Shown piece after piece: positions 46,229 to 54,658 of a stretch of DNA of 64,000 nt. A program made the translations under genes and the position numbers. This stretch comes from CAIVAT01 sp037137455 (GTDB lineage: Bacteria > Bacteroidota > Bacteroidia > Bacteroidales > FEN-979): NCBI GenBank assembly GCA_037137455.1, contig JBAXKG010000005.1, positions 37,041 through 101,040 on the forward strand, read 5' to 3'. Below the pieces are notes generated by a model. The model worked only from the letters and a program-made list of their open reading frames with translations. It did no database searches and was not told where the DNA came from. Numbering within the stretch: position 1 is the first letter of the stretch; every line of letters starts with the position of its first letter.

Positions 46229-48970
46229 CTATTTTTCAATCAATACACTTCTGGTGAATTTGCCTGTCTTTGTGTCAATCTGAATCATATATAATCCCGA
46301 ACTGAAATCTGAAGTGGAAATCCTGGATTCTTTGGCATTCATTACCTGATTATAGACAATCTTTCCGGTACCGGAGAAAATTTGTATCCCCTGCATCACT
46401 TCGCTGCTCCGTAACACGATGAAATCTTTTGCCGGGTTAGGATAAACCAAAACAGGGTCGTTATTAAGGTTTTCAAGTCCAGAAGCGTTTCCGGCGCCTC
46501 CATTCTTAAATGCTGGAGTGAAAATCTCACCGTTATATCTGGCAAATTCACAACTGGTCGGCGTATCACCCAATATTACTGAAGAGGCATCTGATGACAA
46601 CGCCGTAAAATGAAGTTCTGCGAATTTACCATTCGTAATCGAAATTCCATTCGCATCTGCTGCCCATACAAAGGTAAGTTTCCCGGGTTCCGGATTTCCT
46701 ACAGTAACACTTTCAATTCCCTGGAACCAATTATCAACACCGGTAAATGATAATTTTCCGGGATTGTAGCGAAGGGTAAACTGGAATGATCCCAGATCCT
46801 GAATATCCGTGGCATAAATTGGGATTGAAAGGACTCCGGGCATTTGATCAACAGATGCGATTGCTATTATTCCAGAAAGGTTATTAAGTCCTTTGCCCTG
46901 CTGGGGTCCCTTGGATGAAGGCACATTTGATGCATTGGCATCGCCATAACACAATCCGTTAAAGTTTTGGGTAACGTTGCTGCCATTGATGGTTACTGGC
47001 AAATTATCGAAAAGCCAATCACCCACAGAAAAGGAGTTGATAATGTTTCCGATGCGCTTTTTTACAACAAGAACATCAGCAGCGGTGAGCCCACCCGAAC
47101 CATTTACATCGCCGGAGGCCAGGAAAATTCCATCAAGAAATGAAACATTGGCAATATGTTTTCTGTAAAGCAGAACATCCGAAGCAGTAACCCCGCCCCA
47201 TGCCTTGGTGGTGGAAGGTTCCAGAGTATAACTGCCGTTTATCAGGCCGCTGAAGGAATAACTTCCGGAGGCATTAGTAGTGGTTGTCCCGATAACAGAC
47301 CCTGTGCCGTTTTTCAGAGTCACTGAAATACCAGCTAAAGAGATTGGGGTAGTGCCAGGATATTTTATAGTTCCTGTAATCGAAAAGCTTGTAGGAGTAT
47401 CCAGGTTGAACGAACCAATCCGGGTCTTCCAGTTATATAAATGAGTGGTCTGATAATATTGCTGAGTATACCAGAATTTTGATGGTTCCGAGGGATCAAC
47501 GCTCATAGAGCTGTAATCGCCCCAGCGACCCGGGTTGGTCCATGTATTGGTTTGGGACCCACCCCCCTCCTTGATAACCCCTTCCTGAATGGTCATCTCA
47601 CCAAGGGGATCGGTGGCAAGTCGTCCGGTATAATAAATTGAGGGGAATTTTGAAGCACTCGAAATAGAATACCCCAACGCCATATTTCCAGAGGCATCCA
47701 TAGCAATGCTGCCCATCCAGCGGGAATTGGCATCGGGAGAGTAAGTTCCCTGCTGGTATACGGCCCAGGGATTGGCTCCCTGCTTACGCAGTTCGTACCA
47801 ACGCATGCCAGCCACACCTGATCCGACATTGATAGCGTGAGAGGTAACCATCGACCAGTGATCGGTAAAGGCGCGGAACTGGATCCGGAACATCAACCGA
47901 TCGGCCAGGTCATCAATTTTTACAGTTGTATTTTTCTGGGGAATCCCGCCAGGTATATTTGAGCTAAAAGAGTTGACATTCAACAAGGCATTTTGTGTAA
48001 AAGTAGAAGAAGCCGTATTGGCCCAGTCAACGTGAAATGCCCAAATACCAAGTCGGTCGGGACCATCATTCATATAGGTAAAGTAGTTAGGGGTGCCCAA
48101 AGTCGGGAAAGCGCCATCGCAATCGGAAGGCAAAAAGCTGGATGCTTCATTGGAAGCGGATAATGTAAAGTAAACCATATTAGCAGTAGGATCGCCTGCC
48201 AGCATTTTGGTTCGGTTCAAAGCGGCAGCGCCTGTCCCCAAATAATTTCCCGAACCTGATGCGAAACGGTTGACCGACAAGTAATATCCATCGGGCCATA
48301 CTCCTAATTTAGGGTAGTCGGGCATATCGGAAAACTGAAATTGATAGCGGTACCAAATACCGGTAGGATCGGATGTTGCCGAAATTGCAACCATTTCCCA
48401 GAAGGGGCCATTAGGATAAGTGGGAAGTGAAAATTGTGAGAACAGCCACCGGTCGGCCTCTTCATCGTAAAGCACAATACCATCGCCATCATTGCTGTTA
48501 TTGGGTAAACCCGTGAAAATGGAACTGTTGGCATAAGGTCCGAACAACAGACTGCCGGTTTTGGAATAGATTGCGTAACTGCAGTTGACTACCTGAAAAT
48601 AATGGTTTGGCCCTACATCACCATCAGTGTCTGGGGGAACATAACCCTGTGGATTTGAGACTCCATCAAAGGATTGCATTAAAGAATCAGGCGCCCTTGG
48701 CCCAAACCAGGACTGAACATTCTGATCAGTTGCCAAAGGATCATCAGTATCAACCGAACGAGAACGCTTAAAATTAAAAAAATTCTTAACCACTCCATCT
48801 TTCCAGCTTGCATCTGCCTTGGGTGGAAGATTCTTGACCATATCACGTAACGGGGGTGAAACATCAAAATATGATGCCGTAATAACGATAGGTTTTGAGG
48901 CTTCATGCTGGCTAAATGAAATTGTCGCAATCATGATAAAAGCAACAATAAAAGCTATATGTTTTTTCAT
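46229..48970 (-). CDS. T9SS-secreted protein with dockerin repeats and a cohesin domain
   Basis: 913 residues from ATG 48970, which gives a clean signal peptide (MKKHIAFIVAFIMIATISFSQ). Residues 30-525 form a large unassigned domain (PPDTDGDVGPNHYFQVVN; WGDYSSMSVDPSEPSKFWYTQQ) that may be a beta-propeller. Then a carboxypeptidase-regulatory/SpaA-like domain (about 531-588), two dockerin type I-like calcium repeats (about 589-645; GGVTASDVLLYRKHI and GDVNGSGGLTAADVLVVKKRI), a cohesin-like domain (about 700-824; GSFQFTLRYNPGKLSFTGV) and a T9SS type A sorting domain (about 839-913; VLVYPNPAKDF). Function unknown; the domain set suggests extracellular assembly. Confidence 0.88.
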   Translation of the reverse strand: MKKHIAFIVAFIMIATISFSQHEASKPIVITASYFDVSPPLRDMVKNLPPKADASWKDGVVKNFFNFKRSRSVDTDDPLATDQNVQSWFGPRAPDSLMQSFDGVSNPQGYVPPDTDGDVGPNHYFQVVNCSYAIYSKTGSLLFGPYANSSIFTGLPNNSNDGDGIVLYDEEADRWLFSQFSLPTYPNGPFWEMVAISATSDPTGIWYRYQFQFSDMPDYPKLGVWPDGYYLSVNRFASGSGNYLGTGAAALNRTKMLAGDPTANMVYFTLSASNEASSFLPSDCDGAFPTLGTPNYFTYMNDGPDRLGIWAFHVDWANTASSTFTQNALLNVNSFSSNIPGGIPQKNTTVKIDDLADRLMFRIQFRAFTDHWSMVTSHAINVGSGVAGMRWYELRKQGANPWAVYQQGTYSPDANSRWMGSIAMDASGNMALGYSISSASKFPSIYYTGRLATDPLGEMTIQEGVIKEGGGSQTNTWTNPGRWGDYSSMSVDPSEPSKFWYTQQYYQTTHLYNWKTRIGSFNLDTPTSFSITGTIKYPGTTPISLAGISVTLKNGTGSVIGTTTTNASGSYSFSGLINGSYTLEPSTTKAWGGVTASDVLLYRKHIANVSFLDGIFLASGDVNGSGGLTAADVLVVKKRIGNIINSFSVGDWLFDNLPVTINGSNVTQNFNGLCYGDANASNVPSSKGPQQGKGLNNLSGIIAIASVDQMPGVLSIPIYATDIQDLGSFQFTLRYNPGKLSFTGVDNWFQGIESVTVGNPEPGKLTFVWAADANGISITNGKFAELHFTALSSDASSVILGDTPTSCEFARYNGEIFTPAFKNGGAGNASGLENLNNDPVLVYPNPAKDFIVLRSSEVMQGIQIFSGTGKIVYNQVMNAKESRISTSDFSSGLYMIQIDTKTGKFTRSVLIEK

Positions 48971-49001
48971 AACTATGGATTTTGTGAAATTTTGTGTAAA
49001 G

Positions 49002-50063
49002 TTAAAGAAGTTTTTGATCATTCATAATCGTATTTTGATTGTTTATCGATTCTATGTGAATAGCATTAAAAACAATATCGATAAACTCCTTGCTTAAACT
49101 AAAATGCTCTGCTTTTTTTTCGGCCATATTAATAATCTTTTCCCAACGGTTTTTTTGTAGAATAGTGATGTTATTCTCTTTTTTATATCGCCCTATTTCT
49201 TTGGCAATAGCCATTCTATGCCCGAGTAATTCGATAAGATTTTCATCGTAACGATCAACTTTTGCCCTCAATTCTTCAAGGACATGAATAAAATTGATGT
49301 TGGTTGAGTTCTGGTCACGGCAAATAAGCTGCGATAGCAGCTCGACAAGCTGCGAAGGCATGATTTGTTGTCTGGCGTCACTTAATGCCAAATCGGGAGC
49401 AGGATGCACCTCTATCATCAACCCATCGTAATCAAGGTCTAATGCTTTTTGAGAGATCTCAAGGAGGTCATCACGGTTACCAGCAATATGACTTGGGTCG
49501 CATATCATCGGCACATTTGGCAAACGACGTTTCATCTCAATGGGAAGTTGCCACAATGGTTGGTTTTTATATCTGAGTTTTTCGTAACTGGTGAAACCTC
49601 TGTGGATCAACCCGATATTTTTAATACCAGCTTTTTGAATTCGCTCAAAAGCGCCATGCCAAAGTTCAACATCGGGGTTGACCGGATTTTTTACAAACAC
49701 GGTAACATCAACTCCCGACAATGCGCCGGCAATTTCTTGCATCGAAAATGGATTTCCTGATGTCCGGGCACCTATCCACATGATATCGACCCCGTATTTC
49801 ATCGCCTCGTATACATGTTTTTCGGTAGCAACTTCAGTAGCTGTTTTCAATCCGGTTTCCTGTTTCACCTGTTTGAGCCATTTGAGACCTTCGCTTCCCA
49901 CTCCTTCATACGAACCAGGTCGGGTGCGTGGTTTCCAAATTCCAGCCCTAAAGGCATTCACCTTGCCCGTGCTTGCCAAAGCCTTGGCACAAACCATAAC
50001 CTGCTCCTCCGATTCAGCGCTGCATGGCCCTGCTATTATAGTGGGTTTTCGTAAATTCATCAT
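49002..50063 (-). CDS. Bifunctional DAHP synthase/chorismate mutase
   Basis: 353 residues. Residues 1-250 are a type I-beta (KDO8P-synthase-like) DAHP synthase: TIIAGPCSAESEEQV, RAGIWKPRTRPGSYEG, WIGARTSGNPFSMQEI, VKNPVNPDVELW, CDPSHIAGNR, IEVHPAPDLALSD. Residues 265-345 are an AroQ-type chorismate mutase (LRAKVDRYDENLIELLGHRMAIAKEIGRYK). The fusion commits flux to chorismate and then prephenate, so it fits an aromatic operon with tyrA and an aminotransferase just upstream. Ends 31 bases before the start of the dockerin gene. Confidence 0.95.
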   Translation of the reverse strand: MMNLRKPTIIAGPCSAESEEQVMVCAKALASTGKVNAFRAGIWKPRTRPGSYEGVGSEGLKWLKQVKQETGLKTATEVATEKHVYEAMKYGVDIMWIGARTSGNPFSMQEIAGALSGVDVTVFVKNPVNPDVELWHGAFERIQKAGIKNIGLIHRGFTSYEKLRYKNQPLWQLPIEMKRRLPNVPMICDPSHIAGNRDDLLEISQKALDLDYDGLMIEVHPAPDLALSDARQQIMPSQLVELLSQLICRDQNSTNINFIHVLEELRAKVDRYDENLIELLGHRMAIAKEIGRYKKENNITILQKNRWEKIINMAEKKAEHFSLSKEFIDIVFNAIHIESINNQNTIMNDQKLL

Positions 50064-50103
50064 ACTTTTTGATATTAGTGACTTGTTGAGATCTCTTATG
50101 GTT

Positions 50104-50946
50104 TTATTTACTTAATATTTCTTTAATCCTGTTTGATTTTTTTATCAAATTATACATTTCATCAATTCTTTGCTCCTTAATAAATATTTTTAATTCCTGT
50201 AATTTGTCGATATAGTTGTTCAATGCTGTCAGAACATTTTTATTGTTCTGCATAAATATTGGCGTCCAGGTATCTGCAGAACTTTTTGCAAGCCTTACGG
50301 TCGATTCGAATCCCCCGCTTGCCAGGTTAAAAATATTTTTCTCATCTTCCTCAATATCCATAACGGTCAGGGCTAAGGCGAATGAACTTAGATGCGAAAT
50401 ATGTGAAACGTATGCAACATGAACGTCATGGCTGGCCCCCGACATTTCAACAATATTCATTTTTAAAACAGTATACATTTTTCTGACAAATCCCAGTGCC
50501 TTTTCATTGCTTTCTTCAACATTACAAAGTATTGTGGTTTTATTGTCGAACAGGCCTGATATTGCAGCGCAGGGACCTGAAAATTCTGTTCCCGCCATTG
50601 GGTGGGCTGCCACAAAGTTTTTTCTTTTTGGATGAAACCTGACAAGTTCCAAAATCTTTTCTTTGGTAGAACCCATATCTGTCACTGTTTGTGTTTTAAC
50701 CCGATCAAGAATTTCAGGCAGAATAGAGATTGTTGCATCAACAGGAGCAGCAATTATTATCAGTTCTGAATTATTTATCCCATTTTCAAGATTTACAATT
50801 TCATCGACAATCTTTAGTTCCAAAGCTGTCTTTGCATTTTCAGGGTTTATGTCAACTCCATAAATATGATTTGCAAATTTTCGTTCTTTTAAATCCCTGG
50901 CTACAGAGCCTCCGATCAATCCTAACCCTATTATTGTTACTTTCAT
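50104..50946 (-). CDS. tyrA: Prephenate dehydrogenase
   Basis: 280 residues. NAD-binding GLGLIGGSVARDL, DINPENAKTA, TDMGSTKEKI, FVAAHPMAGTEFSGP (substrate-binding His/Ser region) and SHISHLSSFAL. Converts prephenate to 4-hydroxyphenylpyruvate for tyrosine. Middle gene of the aminotransferase-tyrA-DAHP synthase operon. No fused chorismate mutase or ACT domain. Confidence 0.95.
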   Translation of the reverse strand: MKVTIIGLGLIGGSVARDLKERKFANHIYGVDINPENAKTALELKIVDEIVNLENGINNSELIIIAAPVDATISILPEILDRVKTQTVTDMGSTKEKILELVRFHPKRKNFVAAHPMAGTEFSGPCAAISGLFDNKTTILCNVEESNEKALGFVRKMYTVLKMNIVEMSGASHDVHVAYVSHISHLSSFALALTVMDIEEDEKNIFNLASGGFESTVRLAKSSADTWTPIFMQNNKNVLTALNNYIDKLQELKIFIKEQRIDEMYNLIKKSNRIKEILSK

Positions 50947-50975
50947 CTGTTTAATTTTTTACTAAATCAGTCTGA

Positions 50976-52148
50976 TTAATTATTCCTGTTTAATAGGTTA
51001 ATAATTCTTTGCTTACCTTCAATTAACTGACTTTCATTGGAGCAAAGCGAAATTCTTATATAAGCGTTTCCTTGTGTGCCAAATATCGACCCCGGGGTGA
51101 GAAATACGAATGCTTCTTTTAAAACAAAATCCGACAACATCTCTCCGTTCATGAATTCATTTGAAATATTAGCCCAGACAAACATTCCTGTTTGATGCTT
51201 TTCATAGGTGCATTTCAAAAGATCAAGTATTTCAAATACAATTTCCCTGCGTTCAGAGTAAATCTCATTTAAATCTGAATGCCATTTCCGGGAATTTCTT
51301 AACGCCTCAACAGCAGCAAGTTGTAATGGAAGAAACATACCCGAATCAGTATTGCTTTTTACTTTTAAGATCGTATTTATATATTCTTCGTTTCCTGCAA
51401 CCATCCCTATTCGCCAACCAGCCATATTTTGTGACTTACTTAGAGAATTAAGCTCCAATGCAATTTCTTTTGCCCCTTCAACTTCGAGGATGCTTAGTTG
51501 TTCTTCGTTTAAAATAAAACTATAGGGATTATCATTACAAATTAATATGTTATTTCTTATGCCAAAATCAACGAGGTTTTGAAACAATTCTTTTGAAGCC
51601 CTTGCCCCTGTAGGCATGTTTGGATAATTCACCCACATTAATTTTACATTCTCGAGATTTTCTTTTTCAAGCGCGATTAAATCCGGCAACCAGTTATTAA
51701 TCTGATCAAGGATATAATATTTTATTTTGGCCCCGACTAATTTCGAAACTGATTCATAAGTTGGATATCCGGGGTTCGGAATTAATACTTCATCTCCTTC
51801 ATTTAAAAATGCCATTGAAATATGCATAATACCCTCTTTTGAGCCCATTAATGGCAATATTTCATTCCGGGGATTCAGGTCGACATTAAAATACTTTTTA
51901 TACCAGCCGGCAAACCCATTTCGCAATTCCGGAATGCCAGTGTAACTCTGGTACCCGTGATTTATTGGATTTCTTGATGATTCAATAAGTTTTTCGATTG
52001 TGCTCACAGATGGCGACATGTCGGGGCTCCCGATACCCAGGTTAATTACATTTATTCCTTTTGCTCTCATTTGGGCAATTTCTTTGAGTTTTGTCGAAAA
52101 ATAATACTCCTGAACTGAATTGGTCCTTTTTGCTGGTTGAATTTTCAT
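50976..52148 (-). CDS. Class I/II pyridoxal-phosphate aminotransferase
   Basis: 390 residues from ATG 52148 (a TTG at 52157 is unlikely). Fold type I: INLGIGSPDMSPS, GYQSYTGIPELRNGFAGWY, the lysine-bearing SLSKSQNMAGWRIGMVAGN that holds the PLP, and the C-terminal TPGSIFG. As first gene of the aromatic operon it probably transaminates 4-hydroxyphenylpyruvate/phenylpyruvate, though sequence alone cannot separate this from other substrates such as LL-diaminopimelate. Preceded by the leader peptide and attenuator. Confidence 0.9.
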   Translation of the reverse strand: MKIQPAKRTNSVQEYYFSTKLKEIAQMRAKGINVINLGIGSPDMSPSVSTIEKLIESSRNPINHGYQSYTGIPELRNGFAGWYKKYFNVDLNPRNEILPLMGSKEGIMHISMAFLNEGDEVLIPNPGYPTYESVSKLVGAKIKYYILDQINNWLPDLIALEKENLENVKLMWVNYPNMPTGARASKELFQNLVDFGIRNNILICNDNPYSFILNEEQLSILEVEGAKEIALELNSLSKSQNMAGWRIGMVAGNEEYINTILKVKSNTDSGMFLPLQLAAVEALRNSRKWHSDLNEIYSERREIVFEILDLLKCTYEKHQTGMFVWANISNEFMNGEMLSDFVLKEAFVFLTPGSIFGTQGNAYIRISLCSNESQLIEGKQRIINLLNRNN

Positions 52149-52167
52149 AGAGTTCAAATTTATATGT

Positions 52168-52201
52168 AAAAAAAAATCCCGACATTTTTGTGCCGGGATT
52201 T
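52168..52201 (-). terminator. Attenuator terminator of the aromatic operon
   Basis: On the minus strand AAATCCCGGCA (52201-52191) pairs with TGTCGGGATTT (52184-52174), 11 bp with one G-U, loop CAAAAA, then six Us at 52173-52168. It sits 22 bases after the leader peptide stop and 19 bases before the aminotransferase ATG, so it must be read through for the operon to be expressed. Confidence 0.88.
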
Positions 52202-52223
52202 AAAAGATAGTATACAATTATTA

Positions 52224-52322
52224 TCAATCCAGACAACAGGTTTCTGTATAATAATAATAGAAATAAAAGTTATATGCAGATATTGAAAAATATGATTTGT
52301 TTAACTCTTCGGTATTTTTCAT
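52224..52322 (-). CDS. Aromatic-rich leader peptide (attenuation)
   Basis: 32 codons from ATG 52322 to TGA 52226-52224. Residues 11-25 hold 10 aromatic residues, including seven in a row at 19-25 (FYFYYYY): 7 Tyr and 3 Phe in total. This is the classical sign of ribosome-mediated attenuation: stalling when charged tRNA-Tyr/Phe is scarce. A second in-frame ATG at 52337 would give 37 residues. A promoter box is 29 bases upstream. The operon behind it makes tyrosine/phenylalanine precursors. No function for the peptide itself is expected. Confidence 0.85.
   Translation of the reverse strand: MKNTEELNKSYFSISAYNFYFYYYYTETCCLD
52226..52235 (-). promoter_or_regulatory. Antiterminator segment in the leader
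   Basis: Minus-strand TGTCTGGATT differs by one base from TGTCGGGATT of the terminator's right arm, so it can pair with the terminator's left arm (9 of 10 positions, one a G-U) and block the terminator. It lies 13-22 bases past the last Tyr codon, within reach when a ribosome stalls there, but covered by a ribosome at the stop codon. Confidence 0.7.
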
Positions 52323-52350
52323 TTTTTCACCAGTCATAGATGTGAGGGCA

Positions 52351-52358
52351 CAAAGATA
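52351..52358 (-). promoter_or_regulatory. -7 promoter box (TATCTTTG) for the aromatic operon
   Basis: Minus-strand exact TAnnTTTG match 29 bases before the leader ATG at 52322; transcription would begin just ahead of the leader peptide. Confidence 0.65.
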
Positions 52359-52533
52359 TCTATATTTTCCAATTTTATGATATTTTTCGTTTCTGCAGTA
52401 AAAATTATCTCTTTGGAGCCAGAATTTATACATATATTTGACCAATGCGACAAACCTAAATAGAAACAAGGAAATCGATCAAACCTGGCAATCAGGCAAT
52501 GAGGATTGCTAATGAAAAATTAAAATAGTGGTC

Positions 52534-52944
52534 ATGAAAAAAATCTATTTTGCCGGTTCAATCCGTGGTGGCAGAAACGACCTTGAACTATATAAAAAGA
52601 TCATCAATTATTTGCAAATTCGGGGAGAAGTATTAACCGAGCATATCGGGGATACCTCTCTCACTCCTGAGGGTGAGGTCGGCAAATCTGATCAGGAAAT
52701 ATACCATCGCGACATTGATTGGCTTTCTGAATCTGACGTTTTAGTTGCAGAGGTTTCAACGCCAAGCCTCGGAGTTGGCTTCGAGATTGCGAAAGCCGTT
52801 GAATTAAATAAAAAAGTTCTTTGTTTGTATCGCGTTCAGGATGACAAAAAACTCTCCGCAATGATATCGGGTTGCCCCGACATTGTGGTAAAGGAATATC
52901 ATAATTTTGATGAGGTAAAACAGATAATTGATAACGTACTGTAA
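52534..52944 (+). CDS. DNPH1/Rcl-like nucleotide N-glycosidase (nucleoside 2-deoxyribosyltransferase fold)
   Basis: 136 residues from ATG 52534 (a GTG at 52528 is the alternative). Begins IYFAGSIRGGRND, the DNPH1/Rcl signature, with HRDIDWLSESDVLVAEVSTPSLGVGFEIAKA containing the expected catalytic Glu region. Members hydrolyse deoxynucleoside 5'-monophosphates such as 5-hydroxymethyl-dUMP, cleaning the nucleotide pool. Transcribed away from the aromatic operon. Confidence 0.88.
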   Translation: MKKIYFAGSIRGGRNDLELYKKIINYLQIRGEVLTEHIGDTSLTPEGEVGKSDQEIYHRDIDWLSESDVLVAEVSTPSLGVGFEIAKAVELNKKVLCLYRVQDDKKLSAMISGCPDIVVKEYHNFDEVKQIIDNVL

Positions 52945-52993
52945 CAATTACTGGCCAATAGTCTGAAAAATTAAATCTATAAATTTTATCACG

Positions 52994-54379
52994 ATGAAGT
53001 TAAAGATCCCAAGGGTCGCACTCGTTGTTAATCTTTTTATACTTCTGATAATAATAGGATGCAGTAAAAAAGAAACCGGGCCGGAAATTCCCCCAAATAA
53101 TGTCCCTGCTGATCCGCTTCAGTATGAAACCCCTTTCGCAGAAGTGCCTGTTACCTCCAGTGTGATAATGTATGAAATTAATGAAAGGTGCTTTAGCATT
53201 TCGGGCGATTTCAAAGGTATTTTACCCCGGCTGGATTCCATAAAAGCTTTGGGGGTGAATGTGATCTGGCTTATGCCGGTTCACCCGATTGGTGTTATAA
53301 AAACAGTAAATTCACCCTATTGTATAAAGAATTATAAAGAGGTCAATACCGAATATGGAACGTTAGAAGACCTGCGTAGCCTTGTACGCGAAGCCCATAG
53401 CCGCAAAATAGCAGTTATTATTGATTGGGTAGCCAATCATACTTCCTGGGACAACCCCTGGATTGAAAATAAATCGTGGTATACACAAGATGCGAACGGT
53501 AACATCATTCATCCGGCTGGCACAAATTGGCAAGATGTGGCTGACCTGAATTTCGATAATTCTGATATGCGGCAGGAAATGATAAAATGTATGAAATATT
53601 GGCTCCTGGTAGCAAATATTGATGGATACAGATGTGATGCGGCCGATTTCGTACCTTTTTCTTTCTGGAAACAAGCCATCGATTCACTAAAAAAAATTCC
53701 CAATCGAAAAATCATCATGTTGGCAGAAGGCGCCCGGGGGGATCACTTTAATGCAGGCTTTCAAATGAATTTTGGATGGGATTTCTTCAATAAAAACAAA
53801 AACGTTTTTAAAAACAATCAATCGGCAAGTGGTTATTTTCAAACATCTCAAAGCGAATACAATACCATTCCGGCCGGCTCTCACAAGCTGCGTTTTACCT
53901 CCAACCACGATGAATGCGCATGGGACGATACGCCCCTGGGGTTATTCGGAGGAAAAAATGGTTCGATGTCTGCATTTGTAATTTCAGCCTTCCTGGGGGG
54001 TGTGCCATTGATTTACAATGGACAAGAGGTTGGGTGCCCTGTAAAATTACCTTTCTTCAGCCGCTCACCTATCGACTGGACTACAAACCCAGCAATGTTC
54101 AAAGAATACAAATTACTTTTGGACATTCGCGCTAAGCATACTGCACTTAGAACAGGCGATTTGATATGCTATCCGGATAACGATATTGCCGCCTTCAAAC
54201 GCGAGGAAGCCAGTGATAAAGTCTTGGTTATCGTTAATACCCGAAGCACTTCAAAAAACTTTATTCTCCCATCTGAAATTCAAAATTCGACCTGGCAAGA
54301 TGCTTTGAGCGGGACTACAGTTAATTTGGGTAGTCTGTTGGCTCTAAATGCTTTTGAATATCGTATTCTGATAAAATGA
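52994..54379 (+). CDS. GH13 alpha-amylase family lipoprotein
   Basis: 461 residues with lipobox IIIGC (Cys about residue 23). Family GH13 regions in order: IDWVANH (region I), IDGYRCDAADF (II, nucleophile Asp), IIMLAEGA (III, acid/base Glu) and FTSNHDECAWD (IV). The catalytic set is complete. Catalytic barrel then a short beta domain at the C-terminus. Likely a surface or periplasmic amylase acting on alpha-1,4 glucans. No SusC/D pair nearby. Confidence 0.93.
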   Translation: MKLKIPRVALVVNLFILLIIIGCSKKETGPEIPPNNVPADPLQYETPFAEVPVTSSVIMYEINERCFSISGDFKGILPRLDSIKALGVNVIWLMPVHPIGVIKTVNSPYCIKNYKEVNTEYGTLEDLRSLVREAHSRKIAVIIDWVANHTSWDNPWIENKSWYTQDANGNIIHPAGTNWQDVADLNFDNSDMRQEMIKCMKYWLLVANIDGYRCDAADFVPFSFWKQAIDSLKKIPNRKIIMLAEGARGDHFNAGFQMNFGWDFFNKNKNVFKNNQSASGYFQTSQSEYNTIPAGSHKLRFTSNHDECAWDDTPLGLFGGKNGSMSAFVISAFLGGVPLIYNGQEVGCPVKLPFFSRSPIDWTTNPAMFKEYKLLLDIRAKHTALRTGDLICYPDNDIAAFKREEASDKVLVIVNTRSTSKNFILPSEIQNSTWQDALSGTTVNLGSLLALNAFEYRILIK

Positions 54380-54447
54380 ATTTGTCATGGATCTAAAAGA
54401 TTCAGTAAAAATCTAATCATCTAATAGATAAATTTAAAATATTGTTT

Positions 54448-54455
54448 TACATTTG
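54448..54455 (+). promoter_or_regulatory. -7 promoter box (TACATTTG) upstream of the LipL32-like gene
   Basis: Exact TAnnTTTG match 204 bases before the ATG at 54659; it implies a 5' UTR of nearly 200 bases. Confidence 0.5.
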
Positions 54456-54658
54456 ACCGTACTAGAAATCACAACAGTGGCAAAGCGAGATGAAGGGGAT
54501 GGATTTAGTAAGTTTAAAACGACAATGGTAAGCGAAAACCGGTGGGCTGACCACCCAAAGTGACAAGAAAAATATAAAAAAAGTGGAGACCAGCGCCCAC
54601 ATTAAAAAACGGGGCGATACCGAAAAGCCAAACGAGTAGGAAATTTAAATATTTAGCC
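54456..54658 (+). ncRNA. Putative structured leader of the LipL32-like gene
   Basis: No gene is seen in this 203-base gap. It contains a hairpin GGTGG-GCTGA-CCACC (54541-54555), and the same left side (GTGGGC, 54542-54547) could instead pair with GCCCAC at 54595-54600, so two structures exclude each other. CGGGGCGATACCG near 54610 can also fold. I cannot match it to a known riboswitch family. It may be a regulatory leader, a small RNA, or merely spacer. Confidence 0.35.

Noticed and set aside
52323..52469. Longer version (81 codons) of the leader frame
   Set aside because: The upstream part precedes the promoter box at 52351-52358; only the portion from 52322 (or 52337) would be transcribed.
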